A DNA stretch of 64,000 bases from Coprinellus micaceus (lineage: Eukaryota > Basidiomycota > Agaricomycetes > Agaricales > Psathyrellaceae). The position numbers were made by a program, and so were the translations under genes. Location: contig OX596334.1 of NCBI GenBank assembly GCA_951394405.1, forward strand, positions 124,001 through 188,000, read 5' to 3'. Positions 50,380 to 62,074 of this stretch are shown one piece after another. Under the pieces are notes generated by a model. It ran no database searches. It worked only from the letters and a program-made list of their open reading frames with translations, and was not told where the DNA came from. Within the stretch, counting starts at the first letter, position 1. The number at the start of each line of letters is the position of its first letter.

Positions 50380-50933
50380 GTCTCTCGTCGTGGTGCTAAA
50401 GTCGGGTATTGATGATCTTTCTTCAGAAAGCTAGCTTTGAGTCGGTCCACTCCTGCCTGAACGTGTTTTGGAACGAATATTAGCACAGTCAACCATTACA
50501 ATTTCCCCCTATAAGCTTGTTCCCTCAAGTTAAACCTTGTTAATATCCATCAACACAAGGTATTTAGGCCAAACCACAAACCACCAATTGGCTCTGTGTT
50601 CTAGCAGAAGTGCCTGAGGTGATGCTTCGGGCCGTCCCCTTTTCGCCGATTGAATTGCGGCTTTACTCCTCTTCCGCGATGAGGGAATGCTGGAGAGAAA
50701 TGGTACCTCTTCATTGCGTGGCCATTTAGAATCGCTAACTTTACGTCGGTTCGTGAAATAGTGTGGCCCCATTGCTTAGGCGCCCATCCAGGGCCGCATG
50801 GGATTGGGGTTAGGGTCACGTTCTTCGCTCGTGCGTACCAACACGTTTTGTTCTCGACCGCCATCATCTCCCCGCCGAGGTTTCGCCCCCTTCGCTACTG
50901 GCCTTTCCTACTGCCATATAAAGGTGTAAGAGC
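50380..50933. other. Intergenic, promoter of MYND gene 1
   Basis: No gene. TATAAAGG at 50917-50924 lies only about 10 bp before the ATG at 50934, closer than usual. Confidence 0.45.
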
Positions 50934-53070
50934 ATGTCAAACGACGCAGCCCAGAGTGGGAGAGCCTATTTCAACCAGGTATGCTCGACCACCATTGACG
51001 AATTGCCCACGATTGAATCGGTTCCCCAAGCTTGTGGCTCAGGCAAGGGATGGTGGAAAGCAGCATCTTTGGGATTTACACCGCTCTCTAAAGCCCGAGC
51101 TCTGCAACAGTGCTGTGATAAAGGCCATCTTGAAGCACTTGCGACTCGAGCTTGTACCCAACCTCGCGATCAACGAGCACAAACGCGAACCTCATGCTAC
51201 CCACGCTCAGAACGCTTTACCTAGCGTCACAATGCTCTCAGTGGTTGCCCGGGCGCTTCAATCTAATCCGTCGCTCAGGGATGCGGCCGTCACGTTGCTC
51301 GATCCAGCTGTTGAGGGCATCTGCATGTGGATAAATTTCTGCCTCCATTTTGGCCTGTCGATACCGATGGACGAGACCCCGGGGTGCGATTTTCGACAAT
51401 CATACTTCATCCAGTCCCAGCTCCTCTTGGATCTCCTCAATTCACACCCTCGTATCCTCAACATGTTCCTTTCATCGCCAACATTCAGCGATCTCCTCAT
51501 TCGTATCTGGATGACGGAGGGAAAGCGATCTGAAGTCTTCATGCGACTGCAAGGGTCCGCCCCGTGCCCAATCATGACGCTCCTCCTCAAAACGTTGAAA
51601 GAGGATATCGGCCGCGAGACCTTTCTGACACGCATTTTCATACGACCGAAGGAATTCCCTGGTGATTTCGCTGGCCGCTTCGTCTTACGGGCTCATCAGC
51701 TCATCGAGTATGCCACCCCCGCTCAAGCAATCGCGTATATCGAAGCTCTTATCACTGCAATCGATCTCATGTTCTCGTCGCACACCCACCTCTTGCGAAG
51801 GAGCTTCGTTGAGGCTCAGTACCTTACCCAGTTCGCCTCCATTCTCGACGAAGTCTCCCACGACATCCTAGATGAGGAGGACAACCCGGAAGACCTGCTG
51901 TCAGCCCTCTTTCGACCCACATGCAAGCTCATGAAGCTGATTATGTACGAAACCCCGCGCGCTGTCCGAAACCACAGAGACCTTTGGGCGGGAAACTACC
52001 TCCCTCTCCTTGTTCGCGTTGTCCCGTCGTTGCCGCGCGACGACGACGGTTTGGTTGGGGCTGCCCTCCATCTCTTCCAAGTCTTGGGGGAGTACACTGT
52101 CTATCCATGTGTCGTTCAGGCCGCATTGGATGAGCCCCCGGCGGAGCAGGCGGCGAAGGATTTACTCAGACTTCCGAAGGTTGCCCCAGTCTGGAAGGAA
52201 TTCAAAGGTACCCTCGACGAGAGAGTGAAGGCCCTGGGAGGGATGCCAAAGGACGTGACCGTGACTATATGCGATAATCCATCGGTGAGCCCCTTTGCAC
52301 AGCTGAAATGGCGGAACGTTGAACATACAACCCTTAGTGCGGTAGTAGCAAGGTCACCACGACCACAGTGACCACTGGTGGTGATCGCAAGCACATGGAG
52401 CCGAAACAGTGCTCGAGGTGCTCGTCTGTGGTGTACTGCTCTGAAACCTGTCAAAAGGAAGACTGGAAGCAAAGACATCAGATGGAATGCAGAAGAGCTA
52501 AGGTCTACCATTCCCGTACGTGCAGCGAATTCCCAAATTATTCGTCCCACCAATACTAAATGTACCGTTTCAGGGCGCCGCTCCGAAAATGCCTGGTACA
52601 GTCATACCTCCCGTGCCTTCCACGCCCACCTCGTTGCAGACACTTATAACGCCCACCTCGCCGAAATCGAGGCTGAGATCGCCGAGACTTATCGAGACAC
52701 CCCTTTAACGCATGTGGTTCCCGCTCTCATGTTCACGGGCATCAAGTACGGGGTCCAGTTCGAGCTAATCACGCCCTCCCGTCCCTCTTCGTTGAGCGCG
52801 GGGAAACGGGCAGGGTTGGAATGGTGGAATCGAGGGTCAAAGGTGGCGTTCAAGCAACGGTGGTTGAAACCAAGAGTGTCGGATTTGATCGAAGTGTATC
52901 GGGATAGCGAGGATGGAGGCAAACAAACGAGGGTTGTGGAGGGGGTATTCCACCTTGGGGAGGAGTATGCCGTGTTCCTGAGTGTGAGACTGAGGAAGTC
53001 AGAGTCGGGGAGGTGGGAGCCAGGATATTGCATCGCAAGGTACGGAACACAAGCTGGGGAACCTGCTTAG
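50934..53070 (+). CDS. MYND-type zinc-finger protein (1)
   Basis: Four exons (50934-50978, 51031-52284, 52338-52515, 52574-53070) give 657 residues. Residues about 16-420 are helical and hydrophobic, with LVPNLAINEHKREPHATHAQ and GICMWINFCLHFGLS. A MYND zinc finger follows at about 429-484 (CDNPSCG, CSRC, VVYCSETCQKEDWKQRH, C), a protein-binding module split by an intron in the CDNPS/CG region. The C-terminal domain (WYSHTSRAFHAHLVADTYN to VFHLGEEYAVFLSVRLRKS) is shared by all five MYND genes here. Exons 1 and 2 have the same lengths as in MYND gene 5. Intracellular; function unknown. Confidence 0.88.
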
Positions 53071-53151
53071 TCGCACCCCTGTAATTGGCTTCAGATGTAG
53101 ACCAGCGTTGCATTATGTATTTTCCGCAGTGCGGTGCATTATAGTATACGA

Positions 53152-55294
53152 CTATAACTTTTCCTTGTTCGAGGATTTATTGGCGTTGACCGCATACCTT
53201 GGCACACAATATGCCGGTTCCCACTTCCCACTCCTCGCCTTCTCCAGCCGAACGGTGAGGAACACAATGAAGTCATTCCCCATCGGGAACACGGCTTCTG
53301 CCACCCCAACGTCCGTCCTCCCTATCGTTCCATCTCGATATCCCTCAATCAACTGTGACACCCGCGGCCTCAGCCAGCTCTGGTCGAACACTGTTTTGTC
53401 GCCCCGCTCCCACCATGCAGTTTCCAAATTCTTCTTCTGGTAGTGTGGGTTATCCTTTGGTATAGGAACGATCGGCTCAAGGTTGATGGCAAATCGGATA
53501 GAGGTGCATTGGAGAATGGGGAGAATTTCGTTGAATGCAATGCCTGGGTAGAGCTCGGCACATTCCCGTTTCAAGTCGTTGTAGCGACCGTTGTATGTCG
53601 ACGCGACGAAATGGGCGTGGAAGGCGCGAGTCGCATGGGAATACCGAGTGCCATCGGAGCATCTACCTGGATACAGAAAATATCAGTTGTGCTCGATGTG
53701 TGATGCGGACAGGTCGGCCTACGATGATGATCAAGCCACGCGTGTTTGCACTCTTCGCGGTGGTGCTCTTCCCAGTCTTGCCTTTGGCATCGCTGAGAAC
53801 AATAAACAACGGAAGAGCAGCCGGAGCACATTCTCGGCTTCCCTGAGGGCGAACGCGTCGAACGAGCGGAAAATTCGCACTAGAGCCATAGAAATGAGGG
53901 AGAAGGCGCGAGTGTAAATGCCCTAAACTCACGAGGAAATTGTCACAAAGGTTGGGTGGGCCTTCCGGCATCGCCTTGTATGCCTCCATGCGATCACGGA
54001 GAGCAGATCTGAAGGAATCCCATACGTGGGCGACCAAGGGGTTCTCGTACGGCTTCTGGAGGAGTTGATCTGGCAGTTTGGATCGATTGAGCTGCTTGAT
54101 CACTCTGGGATAGATGGTGTAGATTCCCAGCATCTGGACGAGAGCATTGCAAAGGTCTGCTGACGCCCGGTCGTTGTGAGGTAGCCAAGCGAGAAGGCGG
54201 AGCATGTGAGGAAGAATCTCCCCTTCGAGTAGGTCCCGGTAATTCTGCGCTGCCCGAGCGTTCTCACCCATGATGAGACCGAAAAGCTTGTATGTCGGAC
54301 GTATAATTCCGGGTATGATAGATTTGACCTCCCCACTGTATCCAGCCTCCATGGAGATCCCATTGAGGACAGTAGCAAACTCCACCAGATAGGCTGTCTT
54401 GGTGAAGCTGCGACGGAGGTCCACTGGCTCTTTGTCGGAGAGAAGTATTTCCGTGATTGAGAGGATAACCTCGAGATAGGCGACCGCCTTTTGAGAGGTT
54501 GTCTCGACTTCGATGACTTGGATGGCACGAAGTTTGACCCCCTCGGCGAAACGAGAACGGAGAGAATTTGAACAGGCAAGGATTCGCTGTAAGAGTGCTT
54601 CCCTCCCAATGTCCTGCTTGAGGGTCTTCAGCATGACCGAGAGGATCGGGCAAGGCGAAGGGCCAGTGATGTCCATGTACAAGTCTCCATCGTCCCCTTC
54701 AGTCATCCACAAGCGAATGAGGAGGTCGAAGAACCGGGTCCCTGACAGAAGGGCACCAAACACCTGGGGGTGAGAGTCAATGAGATCCGAAAGTAGTCGG
54801 GCATGGAGGAGGTATGACTGTCGAAAGTCCGGCCTTGCGTTCGTATGAATCGACATTCCGTAGTGCAGCATGTAGTTAATCCACATGCATATGCCATCAA
54901 CCACGTCCTGGATCCTCGGCGAGGCGGATTGCGCCAAAGCTGGCTTAGACCTGAATATTTTCAATACAATGCCAAGAGTCGTGAGGGAAGCCACAGCTGT
55001 CAAAGCGTAGGTTGTATAGGGTTCATAATCGTGCTGCTGTTCGACTATGTTCGGCACGAGTTCGGGCCTGAGATGGTTGAGCACGATCCGTATAACGTCT
55101 TCGTCGCAGTTGGATGCATTCAACTCCAAGCCCACTTTCAATATAGACGCCACGTCCCCATGCGCTGCTCTTGCGATGAGCTGGTAGATGGATGCTTCGT
55201 CTCAAAGGCATTCTCCGAAGCTTGGCAACGGTGGACGCACCTCACTCGATATTGTGTCCCTTATTGGGGGGACGTATCCTCGGCGCCGTGCCAT
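53152..55294 (-). CDS. MYND-type zinc-finger protein (2)
   Basis: Four exons (55294-55246, 55200-53933, 53879-53723, 53666-53152) give 662 residues. N-terminal helical part with YQLIARAAHGDVASILKVGL (ankyrin-like in feel) and ELVPNIVEQQHDYEPYTTYA; MYND finger about 435-485 (CDNFLCE, CSGC, VVYCSQRCQRQDWEEHH, C). The C-terminal domain starts RYSHATRAFHAHFVASTYNG. Intron 1 is set at GTGAGG (55245) with acceptor at 55201-55202 because only this keeps frame. Convergent with MYND gene 1: the stops are just 81 bp apart. Confidence 0.85.
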
Positions 55295-56150
55295 CTTCAG
55301 AGGAGGGTAGCTGACCTGAGCACTGGGTAGATGGTGGCGGAAGGCAAAAGCTGGCAAAAGACCATTCCCGCACAGCATGGTGCAGTTCGAGCGGTGATAG
55401 GCGGTGATTGTGGTGGCCCCATAATCCGAGGAGGCGCCGACATTCAAACTTGTTGTAGCAGGAGGTCCGTTTTACGAGTGTGACCATAGCCACCCAATAA
55501 CTCGTATGTATTTCCAGGAAGCTCTAGCGAATTCAGGGATCGTATCGTAAATAGTTTGACCCCACTGTGCAGAGAAGTCAGTCCGGGTAGTACTAGGAAC
55601 GATCAATATATCCCGCCTGCCACCTGGTCGATCCAAGTCTAACTCACTCAGACCTCTTTTTGTGCCTTTAATATTTTGTCGCGCAGAAGGGAAAGGATAG
55701 GTTCAACGCCCTTCATTTGTTCTGCCCTCATTTTTCGATGCATTCACCCTTGTCCCACCCCCGTATACGCAGTACTGAGGGACTTGATTCCCTGATCAGA
55801 CGCGTCGAGCCTCTATGATTGAACGATTTGACCCGTCGCCAACCGTGGCCTCACCCAGCCCTGCTTTGGACACCGTCTCCGCGGCACGCCCCCACCGTGC
55901 ATTCCCCAAATTCATTGTCAAAAGGTTGTCGGCTCGAGAACAGGAAGTTTCCTACATATTAACTTTGAGTTTTCGATATAAACGAGCCTTTAGATAGGAT
56001 GGAGAATGTTAGATCGAGCGAAGACAGCGTCCCTTGAAGCTTGACGCCTCGGCGTGGGGTCCCTGATCACGGGTCCTCTATGCAGTCACTGTCCCGGGCA
56101 TATTAAGTTAATCATTAGGAATCTATCCCCCAGATAGGCTGAGAGAGGAC
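55295..56150. other. Intergenic, no gene seen
   Basis: 856 bp between the start of MYND gene 2 and the stop of MYND gene 3. Only short frames without motifs. Confidence 0.45.
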
Positions 56151-58337
56151 TCACGCGTGCTTCGCAAGGCTCCATAGGGCCTCATACTCCCCCCCAGTAT
56201 TACGCTTCAGCATCACAGTCAGGTACACCATCTTCTCCTTCGCAAAATGAAATACACCTTCCACCAAACGGATATCGTCTGGGAAGGATCCAGCCTTGTA
56301 TTCGTGGATCAGCGCGGCCGTGCGAGGTTCGAGGTAGCTCCCAGTGAAGTCCCAATGTGACTTGGAGGTCCACCACTGGTTGTCGCGCAAGCTCACGACT
56401 TTCATGTCCTGATGGACGGAGATGTATAGGAACATGGGCAATGTCTCGTGATCGACGTGATCGGGGCAATAGTCTCTAGTCAGAGAACTAAGGAGCCCGC
56501 GGTTCAGGGAGTCGTTGTACTCGGCCTCGATCCATCTCGTATGGAATGCGCGAGTCGAGTGGCTGTATAGTGACGCTGCGGACCGTCCATCTATAGAGGC
56601 GAATATTTCGTTAACTCGGGAATGCCAGTGGCAAGCTCAACATACTGTAGTGATCCACCTTCGCGTAGCGACACTCGCTCTTGTGAAACTGTTGCCAGTC
56701 GACCTTTTGACAGTCGATCGAGCAGTAGACAACAGACGAGCACGTCGAACATTGCTTCAGCTGGGGTTGAGCTTCATGGCGTCGAGTGCACTGTGAAGCC
56801 CGAGGTATCAAAGCCATTCGATACATCGAAGAACAATGACATACCGCAATATTATCGCATAGCGGTCCCTGTCCCCCCACCACCCGGTACAACTTGGCGG
56901 CATCTCCAATTCTCTCCCGTAGTGAATCCCACTTTTCGAAAGCCTCGTAGCCCCCTTCCGTCAAACCCGAAGATAGGTCGGAATCCGGCAGTCCGATAAT
57001 TGCCTTGATCACTGTGGGATAGGTCACAAACAAGGAGAGCGTCGTCACTATACGACAGGCAAACGTAATGAGCGTGCTGTCAGATTCCGGGATAGACTCT
57101 AAGGTTCGTCGGAGGGCAAGTACGAAGCCTCCCGAGACAAGGTCCCTCCACGACGCGGGCCCTCGTGTGGACTGCTCAGATGCGTGAATGGAAAGTCTCG
57201 CCAGGGGCTTCAGGAGTTGGAAGGGAGTGACGGTCCTCGTGCCTGAGGATATAGCCAACGAAAGTGAATTTAGCAGCGAAGAATACTGCGATATGTAGTC
57301 CTCCCGAATGAACCGTTGCCGAAGACCGGAGTCGGCCAGCAGCATGTCGAGCAGCTCGAAAGTCACAGATAGCGTCTCCGTCATGCATCCCGTTGGCGCT
57401 TTCTCAAGTGCTGCTCTCTTCATTTGTCGCGCCCGCCGAATAAAGGAGAATGGGAATTCGTGGAGGCGGTTCTGTGCTGTAACGCGGCTCATCAGCGCGA
57501 CGAACCCGTCAGGATCTTCCATGCAGATCTGTAACAGGTAGAGAGCAGTACAGATCGGCATACCAGGAGCGTCGATATCGATCAATAGGTCGTCGCCCTG
57601 TTCAAGCTTGTCCATCCACAGATGTAGTACAAGATCCATGAAAGATGTGGACGCCAGAAAATGTCGGATGAGAACGCGGTTCAATGATAGAAGCACTGTG
57701 AGTAGCCGACATGCCCGTGCCATGGATTCGAAGTTGACAACGTATCGAGAGGTGGTGCCTCGGGCTTCGGTAGGAACGAAGAGGCAGAGGATCACCCATC
57801 GACAGAAGGCGTCGATACGACGCTGGTCTTGGAAGGTCTCCACGAGCACCTTCGTGATCCCCGGTTTACTTCCCGTTGTGACGACGGCCAGGGAAAGGAT
57901 AGAGATGCATCCCAAAGCGCGTTGTGAATGCCGTGTGATATCCCCAGACTCGAGTCTTTGATCGAGGGATAGTGGGGAGTAGGGGGTCGTCAATCCGTTG
58001 AGAGCGACATTCAATACGTCGACGTTGCAATTCTCCAATGTGAGGCATTCCTGGATAGCCCATATATCTTCTATTGACCCTTCATATGCCCTGGAAAGGA
58101 CCTTTCTGAAGGTTCATTTAAGTCGATGAGGGCTGATGGTCGGGGACATACCTGGCGGGGTATAGCCCTTGCCCAACGATCGTTGCTCCCCAGATACGGC
58201 ATGAGGTATTCGCGCTTTACCCAATGCCTAAGTCGGAGGCTCTCTCTCACAGATAGCGAAAGAGGGTCGACTACTGCGGTGGTGGGCTGAGACAAGAGTA
58301 ATGCGGGGGCTTTGCCGACGGGGCAGCGTGCTGCCAT
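56151..58337 (-). CDS. MYND-type zinc-finger protein (3)
   Basis: Four exons (58337-58152, 58101-56845, 56790-56646, 56590-56151) give 675 residues. A longer N-terminal exon (62 codons) than its relatives; a helical central region; MYND finger about 477-527 (CDNIA, C, CSTC, VVYCSIDCQKVDWQQFH, C). The C-terminal domain runs from LYSHSTRAFHTRWIEAEYND to LVEGVFHFAKEKMVYLTVML. The sequence is clearly diverged from genes 1, 2 and 5. GATAAG repeats (complement of 58346-58356) sit just upstream of the ATG. Confidence 0.83.
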
Positions 58338-58345
58338 CACTCAAT

Positions 58346-58356
58346 CTTATCTTATC
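58346..58356 (-). promoter_or_regulatory. Tandem GATA-type sites at MYND gene 3
   Basis: CTTATCTTATC, complement GATAAGATAAG, within 10-20 bp upstream of the ATG of MYND gene 3. Confidence 0.35.
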
Positions 58357-58667
58357 TGCTCCGGTCTACCACGGGCGCTTGTTTTACAGGTGGGTGTAAG
58401 TTGCAGGCGAGACAGAGTGGAGTACACCAAAGGACGGCTCTAAAGGCAACCGTGTGTCTCATGGACGTCCTTATCGCCGAACGTCGCACAATCGCCCTCG
58501 ATTTCAATTCATTATCGGGCACTGTCCACGGAAATCGGCCTAGAGGGGTCTACAGCAAGTGTTGATACATAGGGAGGAGCTCGTGCTAAAGGAAAATAGG
58601 TAATAGCACTGGTTATCCTAGCGTCCTACAGTCCAGTCTGGCTGCATACTTATTCTAGACAGCGAGG
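58357..58667. other. Short intergenic region
   Basis: About 310 bp between MYND genes 3 and 4 with no gene. GGGCGCTT at 58373-58380 is a partial match to the BTB upstream element. Confidence 0.4.
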
Positions 58668-60893
58668 TCACTTGCAGGGGCCCGGGAAAAGTCGAAGCTC
58701 ATTCCGGTGTGCTGCAAGGTCCGACATCATTTCAACGGCAAATTGGTGGTCACCCGTATCCTCGGCCTGCCCATAGTCTACCATGCAATGATTGAGGCAC
58801 AAGACTCCTCCAATATTCCTTAGCTGCACGGAAAGGCGTACACGAGTGCCGGTGCTGAGAGGGAACAGAGCTTCGAGGAATTGCGCGGAGGGTTGAGGCG
58901 ACCGTGCATCATCATGCATACGGGTTCGCACCACTTTCAGCTTTTCGGACACTTGATTATTGTTGAAGGCGCTCCAGGTCGCAATTTTTGTTGTTAGTGG
59001 AGCCGTCGTAAAATCGAAAACTAGGTATTCCGGCCACCGGACGCTCTGCAGAGAAATGTTCCCGCGTAGCCTTGAGGTGACTATGCTCAGATGGAACGCT
59101 CGCACCTTGGACGGGTAAGCTTCCATTGAAGAAATAGGATTTAGTAATCAATATAACCGCCATATGAAAGGACATACCCGTTGAGCTGTCGTCGGCCTCA
59201 GAGCATTCGTATCGATGGTTATCCTTCCAGTCTTCCTTCTGGCATTGGGGAGAGCAATACGCAGCCGAGTGGCAACCTGAGCACTTTTTGATGTGACACG
59301 TGGTATCTCCCAATTTTTCGCACTAAATACGGCTCGTTAGATGTTAGCGAAATGGGGTGCAGGATTTACGCACCTTGATATTATCACAGAAGTTCACATA
59401 TCCTTTAGAGAAGGGACTGCGAGTGTATGCCTCAGACATCATGTAGGCATGGTCCAAGAGACCGGTCCAGGCAAGCGGTCCTGGCTCCGTCCACGGGCAA
59501 GTGCACAGCTCCACAAAATGGCACCCGTGCTGTTTAGTGTGGAAAGCGGCCGTTCCTGATTGGGACCAAGTGCCGTCCTACCCACCCACCCTTGAGGACT
59601 CCTCCTTGGCTTTGTGTCAACCTCTTACTCCTAGACTGCACCAGACGGGCAGAAACGTCCGGATGTATCATGTACAACGCAACCAACTCAAAGGCCCTGT
59701 GCAAGGGCCCATAAACGTCACTCTGAAACGCATATCGCTGCTGGCAGATTGAACCGAGAAAATTAGAGATGAAGACCGTCATCTTGATGCGATCTCCCCG
59801 GGCCACCTTCCACCTTCCATCCCACACAATAGTCGTGATGAGAATGCAGGTAATGGCAAGAACCTGCGCACCCCAAGCGGTGTGTACCTCATCATACCCC
59901 CTGTCGGCGGCCTGCTCGTTGAATCGCTCCACTAGACATTTGAAATTGCGAAAAATTCGTCGCGCGGTCAAGATCGGTGTCATGGTCGCACACAAAGTTT
60001 CGTCGCTTCGAATAAGCAAAACAGCACCCTGCACGTACCAGAAGAGGTGCTGCATCAAAATAGACACTGGTGCCCTCCTCTTCGCAATGAGATCGGGTTG
60101 GGTGAGAAGATGGAGCTTTGCAACGACGTCCGTTGCCAGGAGCTTAGTTAAGGCGGGCGAATTGCGCAGCCTTGAGATGAACCTCGAACGAACCTCCGCC
60201 TCTGTGAGGGACCTGAACATAGAGCCGAAATTGCAGTCCCCGGATCCAGTCGTCGGGAATGTGTGAGATTCGCTGGAGAGGTCTTCCCGAGGGTCTCCCT
60301 TCGACATCCGAGTCACGATTGCGAAAATCCAGTCCTCGGCGAAGATTATGTCGAGACACTCTGGCTCCTGAAAACCCCTGAGCAAGTGGCTCACAAAGCG
60401 AGCTGCACAGTCATAATGGCGTTGTTCGGATTCCATGGACTGACGGGTCTCGTCCTCGGATCCCAGGGGCAGATAAATCTCCAGCCAGAACAACAAACTC
60501 TTGTGATAACGCAGGAAGTTTGTCTTGAAGGACCTCCTGAGATCCTCCCGGGTGTTACACCACGACAGTGACTTGAACACAATGTGAAGGCATGTGTATC
60601 CACGCAGCTTCTCTTTGTGGGCGACTTGCGGATCAGAAGAAAAGTGAAAGGCTGCCGAGTCCGAGACTCTCAGGCACTCGAAGGCGGCGTCGATAATTGC
60701 CGGTTCGGTATTTACCATGTGAATCGACATCAGCAGCCAGTAACACTCACGGGGAGTCTTGAGCTTTCTGATATCCTGTACGGGCAATCGCGGTGAGTAT
60801 TCAATTCACGACAAATTTGTGAAAACTCACCTCGACGAGGGGGTGTGGCGGGGGTGTCCGCTGATTGCGTCTAGCCAGAGCTTGGTGGGCCAT
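58668..60893 (-). CDS. MYND-type zinc-finger protein (4)
   Basis: Five exons (60893-60831, 60775-59629, 59555-59374, 59322-59178, 59119-58668) give 662 residues. Starts MAHQALARRNQRTPPPHPLV; the helical region includes TPRECYWLLMSIHMVNTEPA. MYND finger about 460-507 (CDNIKCEKLG, CSGC, AAYCSPQCQKEDWKDNH, C). C-terminal domain: SKVRAFHLSIVTSRLRGNIS. It has one extra intron compared with its relatives (59556-59628), whose acceptor I placed at ATCAG because the later AG breaks the frame. The most divergent of the cluster. Confidence 0.78.
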
Positions 60894-62074
60894 TGAAGCG
60901 GTAGCTGGTGCGTGGGGGTGACTCGTTAGGGAGAGACTTCTTTATCAAAAACTGCTGACCAGGGGGCAATGGATGTCTGCCTTTAAACCAGAGGCGCAAA
61001 GGGCTTTGATCGTGACCGCGATGTACAGCCTCGGCGCTTTGCTCGAAGATCGCATTGACCACCCGAACCGGTGGCTCAAGGCAACACGGAACAAAAGCCG
61101 GCCGCGACACTCGTCGTTGCTTTGTCCCCCAGGCCCGAGCGCCTCACTTGAGGCCAAGGATACCGTTCCCTGGAGCCCGAGAGGTCCTCGACTCGATTCA
61201 AGTCCTTCAAATTCAATGAAAGGCGTTCCCATTGTTCGTGAATGTTCGTGGATTGGTTTCTGGCATTAACGTGGTTATTGCTGTCGGGTTCACGGTGGGT
61301 ACGATGGAGTACCTCGGACAGCATCCTCATACTGACATCCTCATACTGACGACCCTCATGCAGAGTATGTGCAAACAATAGAATCAAAAGGTGTATGGAC
61401 TACGTTCAGCGTCAACCTGCAGCAGGCGCCTAACGCACATCTTATCTTATCTTATCTTATCTTATCTTCCCATCCACATTTAGGAACCAACTGTGTCAAA
61501 CAATGACAGCAAACATCTTGTCTCTCTTCCCGCATGTGAAAGCTAGACCCGGTAGGTCCGGCTAGGACTATCTTCTGAAGAACCTTCTCACATCTCACTG
61601 CAGATCTAAAGAGTTCGAGTAGCTCTGGCTGACATCCTAGTAGAAAGGTTCAGAAATGGAGCGCTATCCGAAGCATCTTGCTTGATAGTCCAGGCGCTGA
61701 GTACTAAGTTCTATACTTACGGTCAGACTGGACGTGCCTCACGATAATGTCTGGGCGCCCCGGGTCTGCTCCTGGGCTCTGGGAAAACGTAAGAGCTCGA
61801 TGCGTCTAAGGGATAGGGCGAGGTCGAAAGGAATTCCTGGAGACACGGCTCTATCTTCCATTGACATTTTTACGTCTTTACTGAAGCCCGTAGCGTCGTT
61901 CGTGGTTCTCAAACCCAGAAGATCGCTGCCCTGGCAGGAAGTGGGTGGGCTAGGGTTACCCAATAACTAACAGCCCCGCCGCTTTGCGCGCCTTGCTCCC
62001 TACCTTCATCGTCGTCGCCCCACCGAGGCATTTCCCCCTGGGAGATTTACTTTGGAGTGGCTCAAAGGTATATA
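60894..62074. other. Divergent intergenic region
   Basis: 1.2 kb between MYND genes 4 and 5, no gene seen. Contains the CTTAT repeat at 61441-61468. Confidence 0.45.
61441..61468. repeat. (CTTAT)5 microsatellite / GATAAG array
   Basis: Five perfect CTTAT units followed by CTT; on the minus strand an array of GATAAG sites about 550 bp upstream of MYND gene 4. Could be a simple repeat or a GATA-factor site cluster. Confidence 0.75.

Noticed and set aside
52321..53070. A separate small MYND gene downstream of a larger helical gene
   Set aside because: In-frame splicing joins both into one protein, and all intact paralogues in the cluster show the same helical-MYND-tail order.
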